Positions 45,680 through 52,581 of a stretch of 64,000 bases of DNA are shown piece after piece. The position numbers and the translations under genes are program-made. Positions within the stretch are counted from its first letter, which is position 1; every line of letters starts with the position of its first letter. Origin of the DNA: Ruminococcus sp. UBA7013. GTDB lineage: Bacteria; Bacillota; Clostridia; Oscillospirales; Ruminococcaceae. The stretch is taken from assembly GCA_002449585.1 (NCBI GenBank), contig DJXD01000073.1, positions 8,629-72,628 of the forward strand, read 5' to 3'. The notes beneath the pieces were generated by a model. It made no database searches, had not been told where the DNA came from, and worked only from the letters and a program-made list of their open reading frames with translations.

Positions 45680-46969
45680 ATGAATGTTTCACCAAAGGAA
45701 ATTCTGGATTTCATGGAGGAAAATGATGTCAAATTTATTCGTCTGACATTCTGTGATATGCAGGGGAATTTGAAAAATATTGCGATCATGCCGAATGAAC
45801 TGCCAAGGGCATTTACACATGGTATTCTGCTGGATGCTGCTGGCTTTTCGGATTGTTATCAAGATCTGCTGCTTGTGCCTGATATTTCTACACTTTCCGT
45901 TCTGCCATGGCGGCCGAAATCAGGGCGAGTGGTTCGCTTTTTCTGTAGCATCATGAATCCTGACGGAACGCATTATTCCGGTGGAATCCGGTATATGCTT
46001 CAAAGCTATATTCAGGATCTGTATACAAAAGGCTATTCCTGCGAATTTGGAACAAAAAGTGAATTTTATTTATTTGACTGTGATCAGGAAGGCAAGCCGA
46101 CTAAAATTCCTCATGATCATGCAGGCTATCTTGATATTGCACCGCTGGACAAGTGTGAAAATACCCGTCGTGAGATCTGTCTTTCATTGGAAGAAATGGG
46201 GCTGAATCCGCAAATGTCATGTCATAAATATGGCCCTGGTCAGAATGAGATTGATTTCAAATGCAGTGAACCTGTGACAGCCGCAGATAACATGGTGCAT
46301 TATAAAGCTGTTGTCAAGACGATTGCGGCGCAGAATGGCTTATATGCTTCATTTATGCCGAAACCCCTCAGCGGAACATATGGCAGTGCATTGAATATTA
46401 TCATGAATATGAAGCATAACGGGAAAAATATTTTTGAATTTCAGAACGGAATACTTTCGGGAGAAGGTGCGGCTTTTACTGCCGGGATTTTGGCGCATGT
46501 ATCTGAGATGACGGTTTTTCTGAATCCTATTGTGAATTCTTATACTCGTCTCCGTCATAGTGGTGCGCCAAATCATATTAATTGGTCACTGGAAAACAGA
46601 AATCCGCTGATTCGAGTACATCATGATGATGGAGAACCTGCCCGGATTGCTGTCAGAAGTACGGATTGCTGCTGTAATCCCTATATTTCATTTAGATTAT
46701 TATTAGCTGCTGGGATGGATGGAATCCAGAATCACATGCCGCTTTCTGAATCTATGCAGGTGACTGCGGAAGAAAAGCAATTTGCTGTCCTTCCATCAAC
46801 ATTGCGAGAGACATATGAAACAGCAATGAACAGCCAATTTATTAATGATCACCTTCCCGAAGAGATCCGCCGGAATTTCTACCAGAATATTGAAAGACAG
46901 CTTGCTCTGTATGATGCTGCCGATGATAAAGCAAAATTTGAAGAACAGCAGTATTTTCTTTCTGAATAA
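45680..46969 (+). CDS. Glutamine synthetase-like protein, probable pseudoenzyme
   Basis: 429 aa, full-length GS type I fold: beta-Grasp domain about 1-100, catalytic-like domain about 105-429 with FMPKPLSG and VNSYTRL. Against Bacillus and Salmonella GlnA, recalled and aligned by eye, the active site is broken. GPEPEF reads GTKSEF (Glu to Lys126), HHEV reads CHKY (Glu to Lys183), GSGMH reads GSALN (His to Asn239), the flap Glu before Ala-Pro is Gly295, and RVEVRS reads RIAVRS (Glu to Ala324). All three n2 metal ligands and one n1 ligand are lost; Glu128 and Glu190 remain. It probably does not make glutamine and may sense it. ATG 45680 follows GAGGGAGG. The ANTAR regulator starts 17 bp later. 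Confidence 0.88.
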   Translation: MNVSPKEILDFMEENDVKFIRLTFCDMQGNLKNIAIMPNELPRAFTHGILLDAAGFSDCYQDLLLVPDISTLSVLPWRPKSGRVVRFFCSIMNPDGTHYSGGIRYMLQSYIQDLYTKGYSCEFGTKSEFYLFDCDQEGKPTKIPHDHAGYLDIAPLDKCENTRREICLSLEEMGLNPQMSCHKYGPGQNEIDFKCSEPVTAADNMVHYKAVVKTIAAQNGLYASFMPKPLSGTYGSALNIIMNMKHNGKNIFEFQNGILSGEGAAFTAGILAHVSEMTVFLNPIVNSYTRLRHSGAPNHINWSLENRNPLIRVHHDDGEPARIAVRSTDCCCNPYISFRLLLAAGMDGIQNHMPLSESMQVTAEEKQFAVLPSTLRETYETAMNSQFINDHLPEEIRRNFYQNIERQLALYDAADDKAKFEEQQYFLSE

Positions 46970-46986
46970 TCAAAGGAGCTGAACTT

Positions 46987-47556
46987 ATGGACAGGGCTTT
47001 GATTGTTTCCGGTTCTGAAAAGGGAATGGAGCTGATTGCACAGTTTTTGCATGCTTATGGCTATACAAATCTGACTTCCACAGCAAGCGGAAGTGAAGCA
47101 AGGCGGCTGATCAGTAATTCAGAATATGCATTGATTATTATCAATACACCGTTGAAAGATGAATTTGGACATGAACTTTCTGTCATGATGTCTGAAAATA
47201 CCAGTTCCGGTATTATTTTGATCTGCAAAGCAGATATTTCAGATGATGTTTCTGACAAAGTGGCTGATTATGGTGTCTGTGTTGTGGCAAGGCCGATGAA
47301 TAAAAGCTTATTTCACCAGTCTATCCGGTTGGTAGAAGCTACTCGTTCGAGAATGCTCGGCCTGAAACGTGAAAATTCAAAACTGCTGGTCAAAATTGAT
47401 GAAATGCGGCTGATTAACAGAGCCAAATGCGCACTGATGCAATATCTGAAATTTACAGAGCCGGAAGCACATAGATATATTGAAAAGCAGGCGATGGATA
47501 CCAGATCAACCAGAAAAGAAGTTGCACTCCGGATTTTATCGACATATGAATTATAA
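46987..47556 (+). CDS. ANTAR-domain RNA-binding antiterminator (NitR-like) with degenerate receiver domain
   Basis: 189 aa. A receiver-like domain (about 1-115) is followed by a helix and an ANTAR domain (about 135-189, LINRAKCALMQYLKFTEPEAHRYIEKQAMDTR split over two helices with the conserved Ala and Arg residues). ANTAR proteins bind paired hexaloop hairpins and prevent intrinsic termination. The receiver lacks the acidic pair after strand 1 (IVSGSE), and the phosphoacceptor position reads Asn (IIINTPL), so phosphorylation control is unlikely. In some Clostridia glnA is followed by nitR, a gene of this type. AAAGGAG precedes the ATG. Its likely target is the amt leader just downstream. Confidence 0.9.
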   Translation: MDRALIVSGSEKGMELIAQFLHAYGYTNLTSTASGSEARRLISNSEYALIIINTPLKDEFGHELSVMMSENTSSGIILICKADISDDVSDKVADYGVCVVARPMNKSLFHQSIRLVEATRSRMLGLKRENSKLLVKIDEMRLINRAKCALMQYLKFTEPEAHRYIEKQAMDTRSTRKEVALRILSTYEL

Positions 47557-47673
47557 ATCATTTTTTGTGATTTTACAAATTTATCAAAAGTATAATGCTT
47601 TCTGACTTAAAAAATCAAATCAGATAGATAGAAAAAATAATATCATTATGCAGAGTTTACAAAAAAAAAAGAA

Positions 47674-47699
47674 CTGTCAGAAAAAACATGACAGATTTT
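47674..47699 (+). terminator. Weak hairpin after the ANTAR gene
   Basis: CTGTCA and TGACAG form a 6-bp stem with a 9-nt A-rich loop, followed by ATTTTCC. It may slow or end transcription before the amt promoter. Confidence 0.35.
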
Positions 47700-47703
47700 C
47701 CAG

Positions 47704-47732
47704 TTGACAAAATAGAAGAAATGCGCTATACT
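47704..47732 (+). promoter_or_regulatory. Promoter of amt
   Basis: TTGACA (47704-47709), 17 bp, TATACT (47727-47732). The start point would be near 47739, only a few bases before the hexaloop hairpin. Confidence 0.75.
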
Positions 47733-47744
47733 AATAACTGTAAA

Positions 47745-47758
47745 CAGCAAAGACGCTG
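47745..47758 (+). promoter_or_regulatory. Candidate ANTAR-binding hexaloop hairpin in the amt leader
   Basis: CAGC (47745-47748) and GCTG (47755-47758) close the loop AAAGAC, which has A at position 1 and G at position 4 as ANTAR sites require. The 3' arm and part of the loop are also the 5' arm of the terminator stem, so both cannot form together. Confidence 0.65.
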
Positions 47759-47791
47759 AGAAATGCAAAGATGCATTTCCCAGCGTTTTTA
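47753..47791 (+). terminator. Attenuator terminator in the amt leader
   Basis: ACGCTG-A-GAAATGC pairs with GCATTTC-C-CAGCGT around a 6-nt loop, followed by TTTTTATTTT. A 13-bp stem with one internal mismatch between promoter and gene means amt needs readthrough. Confidence 0.85.
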
Positions 47792-47827
47792 TTTTGCAGA
47801 TCAAATTTTAAGAGAGGATGAGAAATC

Positions 47828-49609
47828 ATGAACGATTTGCAGGAAATCATGACAAAGACGGATTCTGAAATTTTTGGGATCTGGTATCTGATCGGCGCAG
47901 CATGGGTTTTTTTCATGCAGGCAGGCTTTGCCATGGTAGAAACGGGATTCACCAGAGCCAAAAACGCCGGAAATATTATTATGAAAAATCTGATGGATTT
48001 CTGTATTGGTACGGTAGTATTTATTGCATTGGGGTTCGGTCTGCTTCTGGGAGAAGATGCACTTGGCGGCTTTATTGGTATGCCAACAATGGGCATTTTC
48101 ACGGATTATGCAAATTTTGACTGGTCAAATTTTGTATTTAATTTAGTATTCTGTGCTACAACGGCTACAATCGTATCCGGGGCAATGGCAGAACGAACAA
48201 AATTTTTATCTTACTGTGTTTACTCGGCTGTGATTTCGGGAATTATCTATCCGATCGAAGCACATTGGATCTGGGGCGGCGGCTGGCTGTCCAGATTAGG
48301 ATTTCATGATTTTGCCGGATCATGTGCGATTCATATGGTTGGCGGTATTTCTGCACTGATCGGCGCAGCCATTGAAGGCGCAAGAATCGGAAAATTTAAG
48401 AAAGATAAAGAGGGAAAAGTGATTAAAGTGAGAGCCATTCCGGGACATAACCTGACAATCGGGGCACTTGGATGTTTTATTCTTTGGTTTGGCTGGTATG
48501 GATTCAATGGTGCAGCAGCACAATCCGGCGGACAGCTGGCAAGTATCTTTGTAGCAACGACAATTGCTCCTGCTATCGCTACTTTCACATGTATGATTTT
48601 TACATGGATCAAATACGGAAAACCGGATGTTTCCATGTGTCTCAATGCTTCATTGGCGGGGCTTGTTGGTGTCACAGCTGGCTGTGATGTTGTAGATGCA
48701 TTTGGTTCGGCTATGATTGGCATTGTATCCGGATTACTGGTAGTATTCGGCGTTTGGCTTCTGGATTATGTGCTTCATGTAGATGATCCAGTTGGTGCAG
48801 TAGCGGTTCATATGATGAATGGCATATGGGGGACATTTGCAGTAGGATTATTTGCTACAACATCTGTTCCGGGAAATGATAGCGTTCAAGGGCTTTGCTA
48901 TGGCGGCGGATTTCATCAATTAGGCCTGCAATGTTTAGCGATTCTGACAGTAGGGGCATGGACAGCGATCACAATTACAGCGACATTTATGATCATCAAG
49001 AAAACGCTTGGTATCAGAGCGAGTGCAGAAGAAGAAATTATTGGTCTGGATATGACAGAACACGGTTTATCAAGTTCCTATGCAGATTTTGCACCTGCGG
49101 CAGATACGATGCTTCAAGTAAGCCGTCAGGCTGCCAGACATGATATTGATAGCGAAGAAGTTCGTCAGGTATTCGGCTCTGATGCGGATAAGCTGACAGC
49201 TACGGAAGTATCGGCAGAAGTGAAGGCTGCCCCTGTAAGAACAGGCGCAAAGCTGACAAAGCTTTCCATTGTTTGCAAACCCGGCAAATTAGAAGAATTA
49301 CAGGCAAGTCTTGCGGGGGTTGGCATTGATGGCATCACAGTGACACAAGTTTTAGGTTATGGCACACAGATGGGTCATACAGCTTATTACAGGGGTGTCA
49401 AGCAGGAACTGCCGTCACTGCATTCCAAAGTGAAAGTAGAGGCTGTTATCACAGCAGTACCAGTAGAAAAGGCATTATCAGCAGCCAGAAAGGCATTGTA
49501 TACGGGTCATATTGGTGATGGAAAGATCTTTATTTATGACGTTGAGGATGTTGTAAAAGTCAGAACTAATGAACATGGTTATGATGCTTTGCAGGATTCA
49601 CCGAATTAA
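47828..49609 (+). CDS. amt: Ammonium transporter Amt fused to a C-terminal PII signalling domain
   Basis: 593 aa. The Amt channel (about 1-410) has eleven hydrophobic helices, with MVETGFTRAKNAGNI, GIIYPIEAHWIWGGGWL, DFAGSCAIHMVGG and the late VAVHMMNGIWG segment containing the pore His residues. A linker of about 60 residues leads to a complete PII domain (about 476-590): LTKLSIVCKPGKLEEL, GYGTQMGHTAYYRG, TGHIGDGKIF, KVRTNEHG. The T-loop Tyr that is uridylylated in proteobacteria is Gln here, while the Gln of GTQMGH that helps bind 2-oxoglutarate is kept. The channel thus carries its own gate. It is controlled by an attenuator and follows the ANTAR gene. Confidence 0.95.
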   Translation: MNDLQEIMTKTDSEIFGIWYLIGAAWVFFMQAGFAMVETGFTRAKNAGNIIMKNLMDFCIGTVVFIALGFGLLLGEDALGGFIGMPTMGIFTDYANFDWSNFVFNLVFCATTATIVSGAMAERTKFLSYCVYSAVISGIIYPIEAHWIWGGGWLSRLGFHDFAGSCAIHMVGGISALIGAAIEGARIGKFKKDKEGKVIKVRAIPGHNLTIGALGCFILWFGWYGFNGAAAQSGGQLASIFVATTIAPAIATFTCMIFTWIKYGKPDVSMCLNASLAGLVGVTAGCDVVDAFGSAMIGIVSGLLVVFGVWLLDYVLHVDDPVGAVAVHMMNGIWGTFAVGLFATTSVPGNDSVQGLCYGGGFHQLGLQCLAILTVGAWTAITITATFMIIKKTLGIRASAEEEIIGLDMTEHGLSSSYADFAPAADTMLQVSRQAARHDIDSEEVRQVFGSDADKLTATEVSAEVKAAPVRTGAKLTKLSIVCKPGKLEELQASLAGVGIDGITVTQVLGYGTQMGHTAYYRGVKQELPSLHSKVKVEAVITAVPVEKALSAARKALYTGHIGDGKIFIYDVEDVVKVRTNEHGYDALQDSPN

Positions 49610-49633
49610 GCATTTTCCACTTCCCACATAAAG

Positions 49634-49667
49634 CAGAAAATCCGTCCGGAAAGCCGGGCGGTTTTCT
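49634..49667. terminator. Terminator after amt
   Basis: CAGAAAATCCGTCCGG and CCGGGCGGTTTTCTG form a long, nearly perfect inverted repeat with loop AAAG and T on one side, A on the other, so it works on either strand. Confidence 0.85.
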
Positions 49668-49668
49668 G

Positions 49669-49697
49669 TTGCATTTTTTCAGAAAATATGCTATAAT
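49669..49697 (+). promoter_or_regulatory. Promoter of the DUF6472-like gene
   Basis: TTGCAT (49669-49674), 17 bp, TATAAT (49692-49697). Confidence 0.7.
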
Positions 49698-49717
49698 CAA
49701 TGCAGGGGGGTGAAAAC

Positions 49718-49885
49718 ATGAATTGTGAAACCTGTGCTTATTATGTCTATGATGAAGAGTATGAATCGTATATTTGTGAAGCGAATCTTGATGAAGATGA
49801 ATATGCAAAATTATTGCAGCGGCATTATCAGCAATGTCCCTATTATCGTGATGGTGATGAATATAAAATAGCCCGGAAGCAATAA
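49718..49885 (+). CDS. Small Cys-containing protein, DUF6472-like
   Basis: 55 aa. It starts MNCETCAYYVYDEEYESY, then CEANLDEDEYAKLL, QQCPYYR and ends in a basic ARKQ. The four Cys (CxxC, C, C) suggest a small metal-binding or redox module; the pattern is that of the clostridial DUF6472 family. GGGGGGTG stands 8 bp before ATG 49718; the ATG 18 bp upstream overlaps this ribosome site. The stop is directly adjacent to the convergent NERD gene. Confidence 0.8.
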   Translation: MNCETCAYYVYDEEYESYICEANLDEDEYAKLLQRHYQQCPYYRDGDEYKIARKQ

Positions 49886-50902
49886 TTATTTTTTAGATTC
49901 TGTGCGCCATTGAAACAAGGTTTTACCTTGATAATGTTTTTCTTCTGCTTCTGGGAAAACGGTTACTTTGCCGAGTTTTGTCTTGCAAGTCGTTGTTTTT
50001 CCATGCAGAAGACTGATGATCTGTCTATTTGTAAGCGGTACGCCATACACTTTTTCAAGGCGCATACCGCATTTTTTTTTGCAGTACCATCCATATTGCC
50101 CCTGCCTGACTTCTCCGCCGCAATTCGGGCAGATATATTCAGGAGAATCTGTTTTTTTGTCTTTTTTCCTATATTTTTCTGTATAATCAACAGGATGCTC
50201 TGTATGATGACTCATAAAAAAATCAGAAAGCATCTGCATTTCTTTATCTGTCATATCCGGAACATTGCTGTTTTTATGTAATGTTTTGATATAATTAATC
50301 AGATCATCAGATTTGACAAGCAGATCCTGAATTTCCTGTGGTGCATAACGAGTATTAATCACTGTTTTAGAATTTGCAAATACAATGACAGATTTATGAT
50401 AATCTGAAAAACTTTTATCAAAAGCAGCTTGTGCCAATAAATCTTTTTCTGGCCGGCGGATTTCTCGGATTAATTCCAGATGCCGCTGGTTCTGTGTATA
50501 AGGACTATAAATTCCTTCTCGATGATTGATCCCTCCTTTCCGGATGATTCTTGTAAAATCACCATGTTTATCAATGCTGATATTCCCTGACAGATTTTTG
50601 CATTCAATAACAAGAATTAATTTTTTCGTAATCACAAGATAATCTATCTGAGAAGAAAGCTCTCCCTGTTTGAGATAAATATCATGCAGGATATACATAG
50701 GCATATGACTGTTTTCTAATTCAGATAAAACAGCATTCTCTCCAGCAATGCCAGCTTCTACAGATTTAATATCCTGTTCCAGCCGTTCAAGGTCTTCTTC
50801 GGCTATATATTCCCGAAAATCGACTAGTTGACGGAGCTGTTCCTGAGCAGTACTGTCTGATTTGATCACGACAGGTTCACGAATTTTATTGAAAAGATTC
50901 AT
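49886..50902 (-). CDS. NERD (nuclease-related) domain protein with C-terminal zinc ribbon
   Basis: 338 aa. The NERD domain (about 45-160) shows the nuclease-like pattern QIDYLVI followed by VIECKNLSG, the D...ExK motif. A middle region leads to a zinc ribbon with CPNCGG and CKKKCG (about 250-275) and a basic C-terminus. NERD proteins are presumed DNA-processing enzymes. AAAGGAAA precedes the ATG. The gene stands alone; no restriction or defence partner is next to it. Confidence 0.88.
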   Translation of the reverse strand: MNLFNKIREPVVIKSDSTAQEQLRQLVDFREYIAEEDLERLEQDIKSVEAGIAGENAVLSELENSHMPMYILHDIYLKQGELSSQIDYLVITKKLILVIECKNLSGNISIDKHGDFTRIIRKGGINHREGIYSPYTQNQRHLELIREIRRPEKDLLAQAAFDKSFSDYHKSVIVFANSKTVINTRYAPQEIQDLLVKSDDLINYIKTLHKNSNVPDMTDKEMQMLSDFFMSHHTEHPVDYTEKYRKKDKKTDSPEYICPNCGGEVRQGQYGWYCKKKCGMRLEKVYGVPLTNRQIISLLHGKTTTCKTKLGKVTVFPEAEEKHYQGKTLFQWRTESKK

Positions 50903-50944
50903 ATATCACATTTCCTTTCCTTGTTTATGATCTTTATAAACGGC

Positions 50945-50974
50945 AAAGCCCCCGGGACGCAGAACGTTAGGGGG
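50945..50974 (-). terminator. Inverted repeat after the thioredoxin-reductase pair
   Basis: AAGCCCCC and GGGGGCTT form a perfect 8-bp stem with a 14-nt loop just beyond the stop of the FTR-like gene. The T-run is interrupted. Confidence 0.5.
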
Positions 50975-50981
50975 CTTAATA

Positions 50982-51182
50982 TTATTTCTGGTTATCTTTG
51001 TAATACAGCAGACAATGGCAATAACCTTCAAAATTAGGATCAGCAACCTGCTCCCGGAACTCTTTGCACATGCATTTTGTATCAGGTGTTTGTTCCAATC
51101 GGCACGGGCAATAGCCGCCAGTTTTTTTGAGACCTTCCCGGATCATTTTTACAATTTCCGGATCTTCATTCAGCCTGATCAT
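50982..51182 (-). CDS. Ferredoxin-thioredoxin reductase catalytic-chain-like protein
   Basis: 66 aa. Three Cys pairs CPC, CMC and CHC in order are the pattern of the FTR catalytic subunit, which holds a 4Fe-4S cluster beside a redox disulfide. The protein is shorter than plant and cyanobacterial FTR and has a reduced first spacer. It lies 1 bp after the thioredoxin gene, so the pair probably takes electrons from ferredoxin to thioredoxin. No variable chain (FtrV) is near, which is usual for non-photosynthetic anaerobes. Confidence 0.85.
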   Translation of the reverse strand: MIRLNEDPEIVKMIREGLKKTGGYCPCRLEQTPDTKCMCKEFREQVADPNFEGYCHCLLYYKDNQK

Positions 51183-51183
51183 A

Positions 51184-51495
51184 TCAAGAATGCTTTTTGA
51201 AAATATCTAAGATCTGGGAGGCACTGTGTAAACCGGTAATTCTTTCCGCTGGTTCACCATTTTTGAATAAAATCATAGTTGGAATAGCAGAAATTCCGAA
51301 TTTCATTGCCAAATCCCGGCATTCATCTACATTGACTTTCCCGATCTGTAAAGAAGCATTTGCTTCATCTAGTTCATGAAGAATTTCGCCCTGTTTCATG
51401 CAGGGAGCACACCAAGAAGCCCAGAAATCAACAAGGACAGGTGTACCGCTCTGGATTGTCTGCTGAAAATTTGCATCATTCAGATTAGTAATCAT
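51184..51495 (-). CDS. trxA: Thioredoxin
   Basis: 103 aa. VLVDFWASWCAPCMKQG contains the active-site WCAPC, and SAIPTMILFKNGEP the cis-Pro loop. It is a disulfide reductant in the cytoplasm. It forms a two-gene unit with the FTR-like protein downstream. A TATACT box lies about 35 bp before the ATG without a clear -35 box. Confidence 0.95.
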   Translation of the reverse strand: MITNLNDANFQQTIQSGTPVLVDFWASWCAPCMKQGEILHELDEANASLQIGKVNVDECRDLAMKFGISAIPTMILFKNGEPAERITGLHSASQILDIFKKHS

Positions 51496-51561
51496 AAAAA
51501 TCCCTTCTTTTCTTAAAATATAGACTTAGTATATCACAATTCTGAAAATTTATCAGAATAA

Positions 51562-52452
51562 TTATTCTTCAGCGGGTTGATCTTGATTTTCATCATCTTC
51601 CGGCTCTTCTTCAGGCGCATCGGTTTCAGGTTCTGTTGTGGGGAGAACAATTTCCTGATAATTGCTCCCATCTGTTCCGGAAATGCTGAAAGTAACTTCT
51701 ATTTTCTTCCAGGATTCAAAATTTTCAGGATCTATCACCTGTGCAGAATAATTTTTCATAATATCTCTGGGGTCGCCGTCTTCATCATGCAGATAGCCCT
51801 CACTGCTTCTGGCATTCAGAGGAATATCACTTGCCCAGGAATTGAATAAATTAGTTTTTGTTTCTATTCCATCTTCGCTGAATGTATAATTTTTCCCTGA
51901 AAGTTCAAGTTCATTGCCATCAACAAGAATGCGTTCGATTGTGATAGAAGCACCAGGATATAATTTTTCACCTTCGGGAATCATAACAGCCAGAAAGCCA
52001 AGTCCGGCAGGAACATAATTTTGATCCTGCATAGAATACCGGAAGCCTTCTGTATCTGCATTCACACTGACTGTATAGAAATCATCTCCATGAATATCTG
52101 CAATACCAGCATCATAGGCGAGCATATAGCCGTTACCTGTTGCGCTGCCCCAATATTGTGTTTGCCAATTAGAATCTGTTACAGCAAGATATGCCTGACC
52201 TGGTGCGGCAGTTCTGGCTTCTTCCAGATCTGGAATAGTTTCCATAGCGTTGACGATTTCAGCAGAATCTTCATTTTCTTCGTCTGAATTTTCATCATTT
52301 CCCGTGCCGCCGTTTGCTGCTTCCGGAGCAGTCTCCGGTGCTTCCTGAACGGGTAGATCGGAATTTGCATTTCCTGACTTGCCGCAGGCAGAAAGAGCAG
52401 AACTGATTAAAAATACTGTCATCAGGCAAGCAAGATATTTTGAAATTCGCAT
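51562..52452 (-). CDS. Lipoprotein of unknown function
   Basis: 296 aa. A signal peptide ends in the lipobox LSAC (Cys at about 23), followed by a Glu/Asn-rich linker to about residue 70. A beta-rich middle domain (about 80-260) has several Trp and Tyr (NWQTQYWGSATGNGY), which could suit ligand or glycan binding. The C-terminus is a long Glu/Pro/Asp tail. No family recognised. It has its own promoter (52482-52510) and lies between thioredoxin and the ABC-F gene. Confidence 0.8.
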   Translation of the reverse strand: MRISKYLACLMTVFLISSALSACGKSGNANSDLPVQEAPETAPEAANGGTGNDENSDEENEDSAEIVNAMETIPDLEEARTAAPGQAYLAVTDSNWQTQYWGSATGNGYMLAYDAGIADIHGDDFYTVSVNADTEGFRYSMQDQNYVPAGLGFLAVMIPEGEKLYPGASITIERILVDGNELELSGKNYTFSEDGIETKTNLFNSWASDIPLNARSSEGYLHDEDGDPRDIMKNYSAQVIDPENFESWKKIEVTFSISGTDGSNYQEIVLPTTEPETDAPEEEPEDDENQDQPAEE

Positions 52453-52481
52453 GTAAAAACCTCTTTTCTCGATTTTATTTA

Positions 52482-52510
52482 ATCATACACGATTTTTGGT
52501 CAAAATGCAA
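52482..52510 (-). promoter_or_regulatory. Promoter of the lipoprotein gene
   Basis: On the minus strand TTGCAT (52505-52510) and TATGAT (52482-52487) are 17 bp apart. Confidence 0.55.
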
Positions 52511-52581
52511 TACACGAAATATCTAAATTTTAATTCTGTTTTTCATCAGAAATTATGATAATCAGACAAAATGCGGCATGA

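Noticed and set aside
49886..51495. Defence island around the NERD protein
   Set aside because: The neighbours are thioredoxin, an FTR-like protein and a lipoprotein. No restriction, toxin-antitoxin or phage genes are present.
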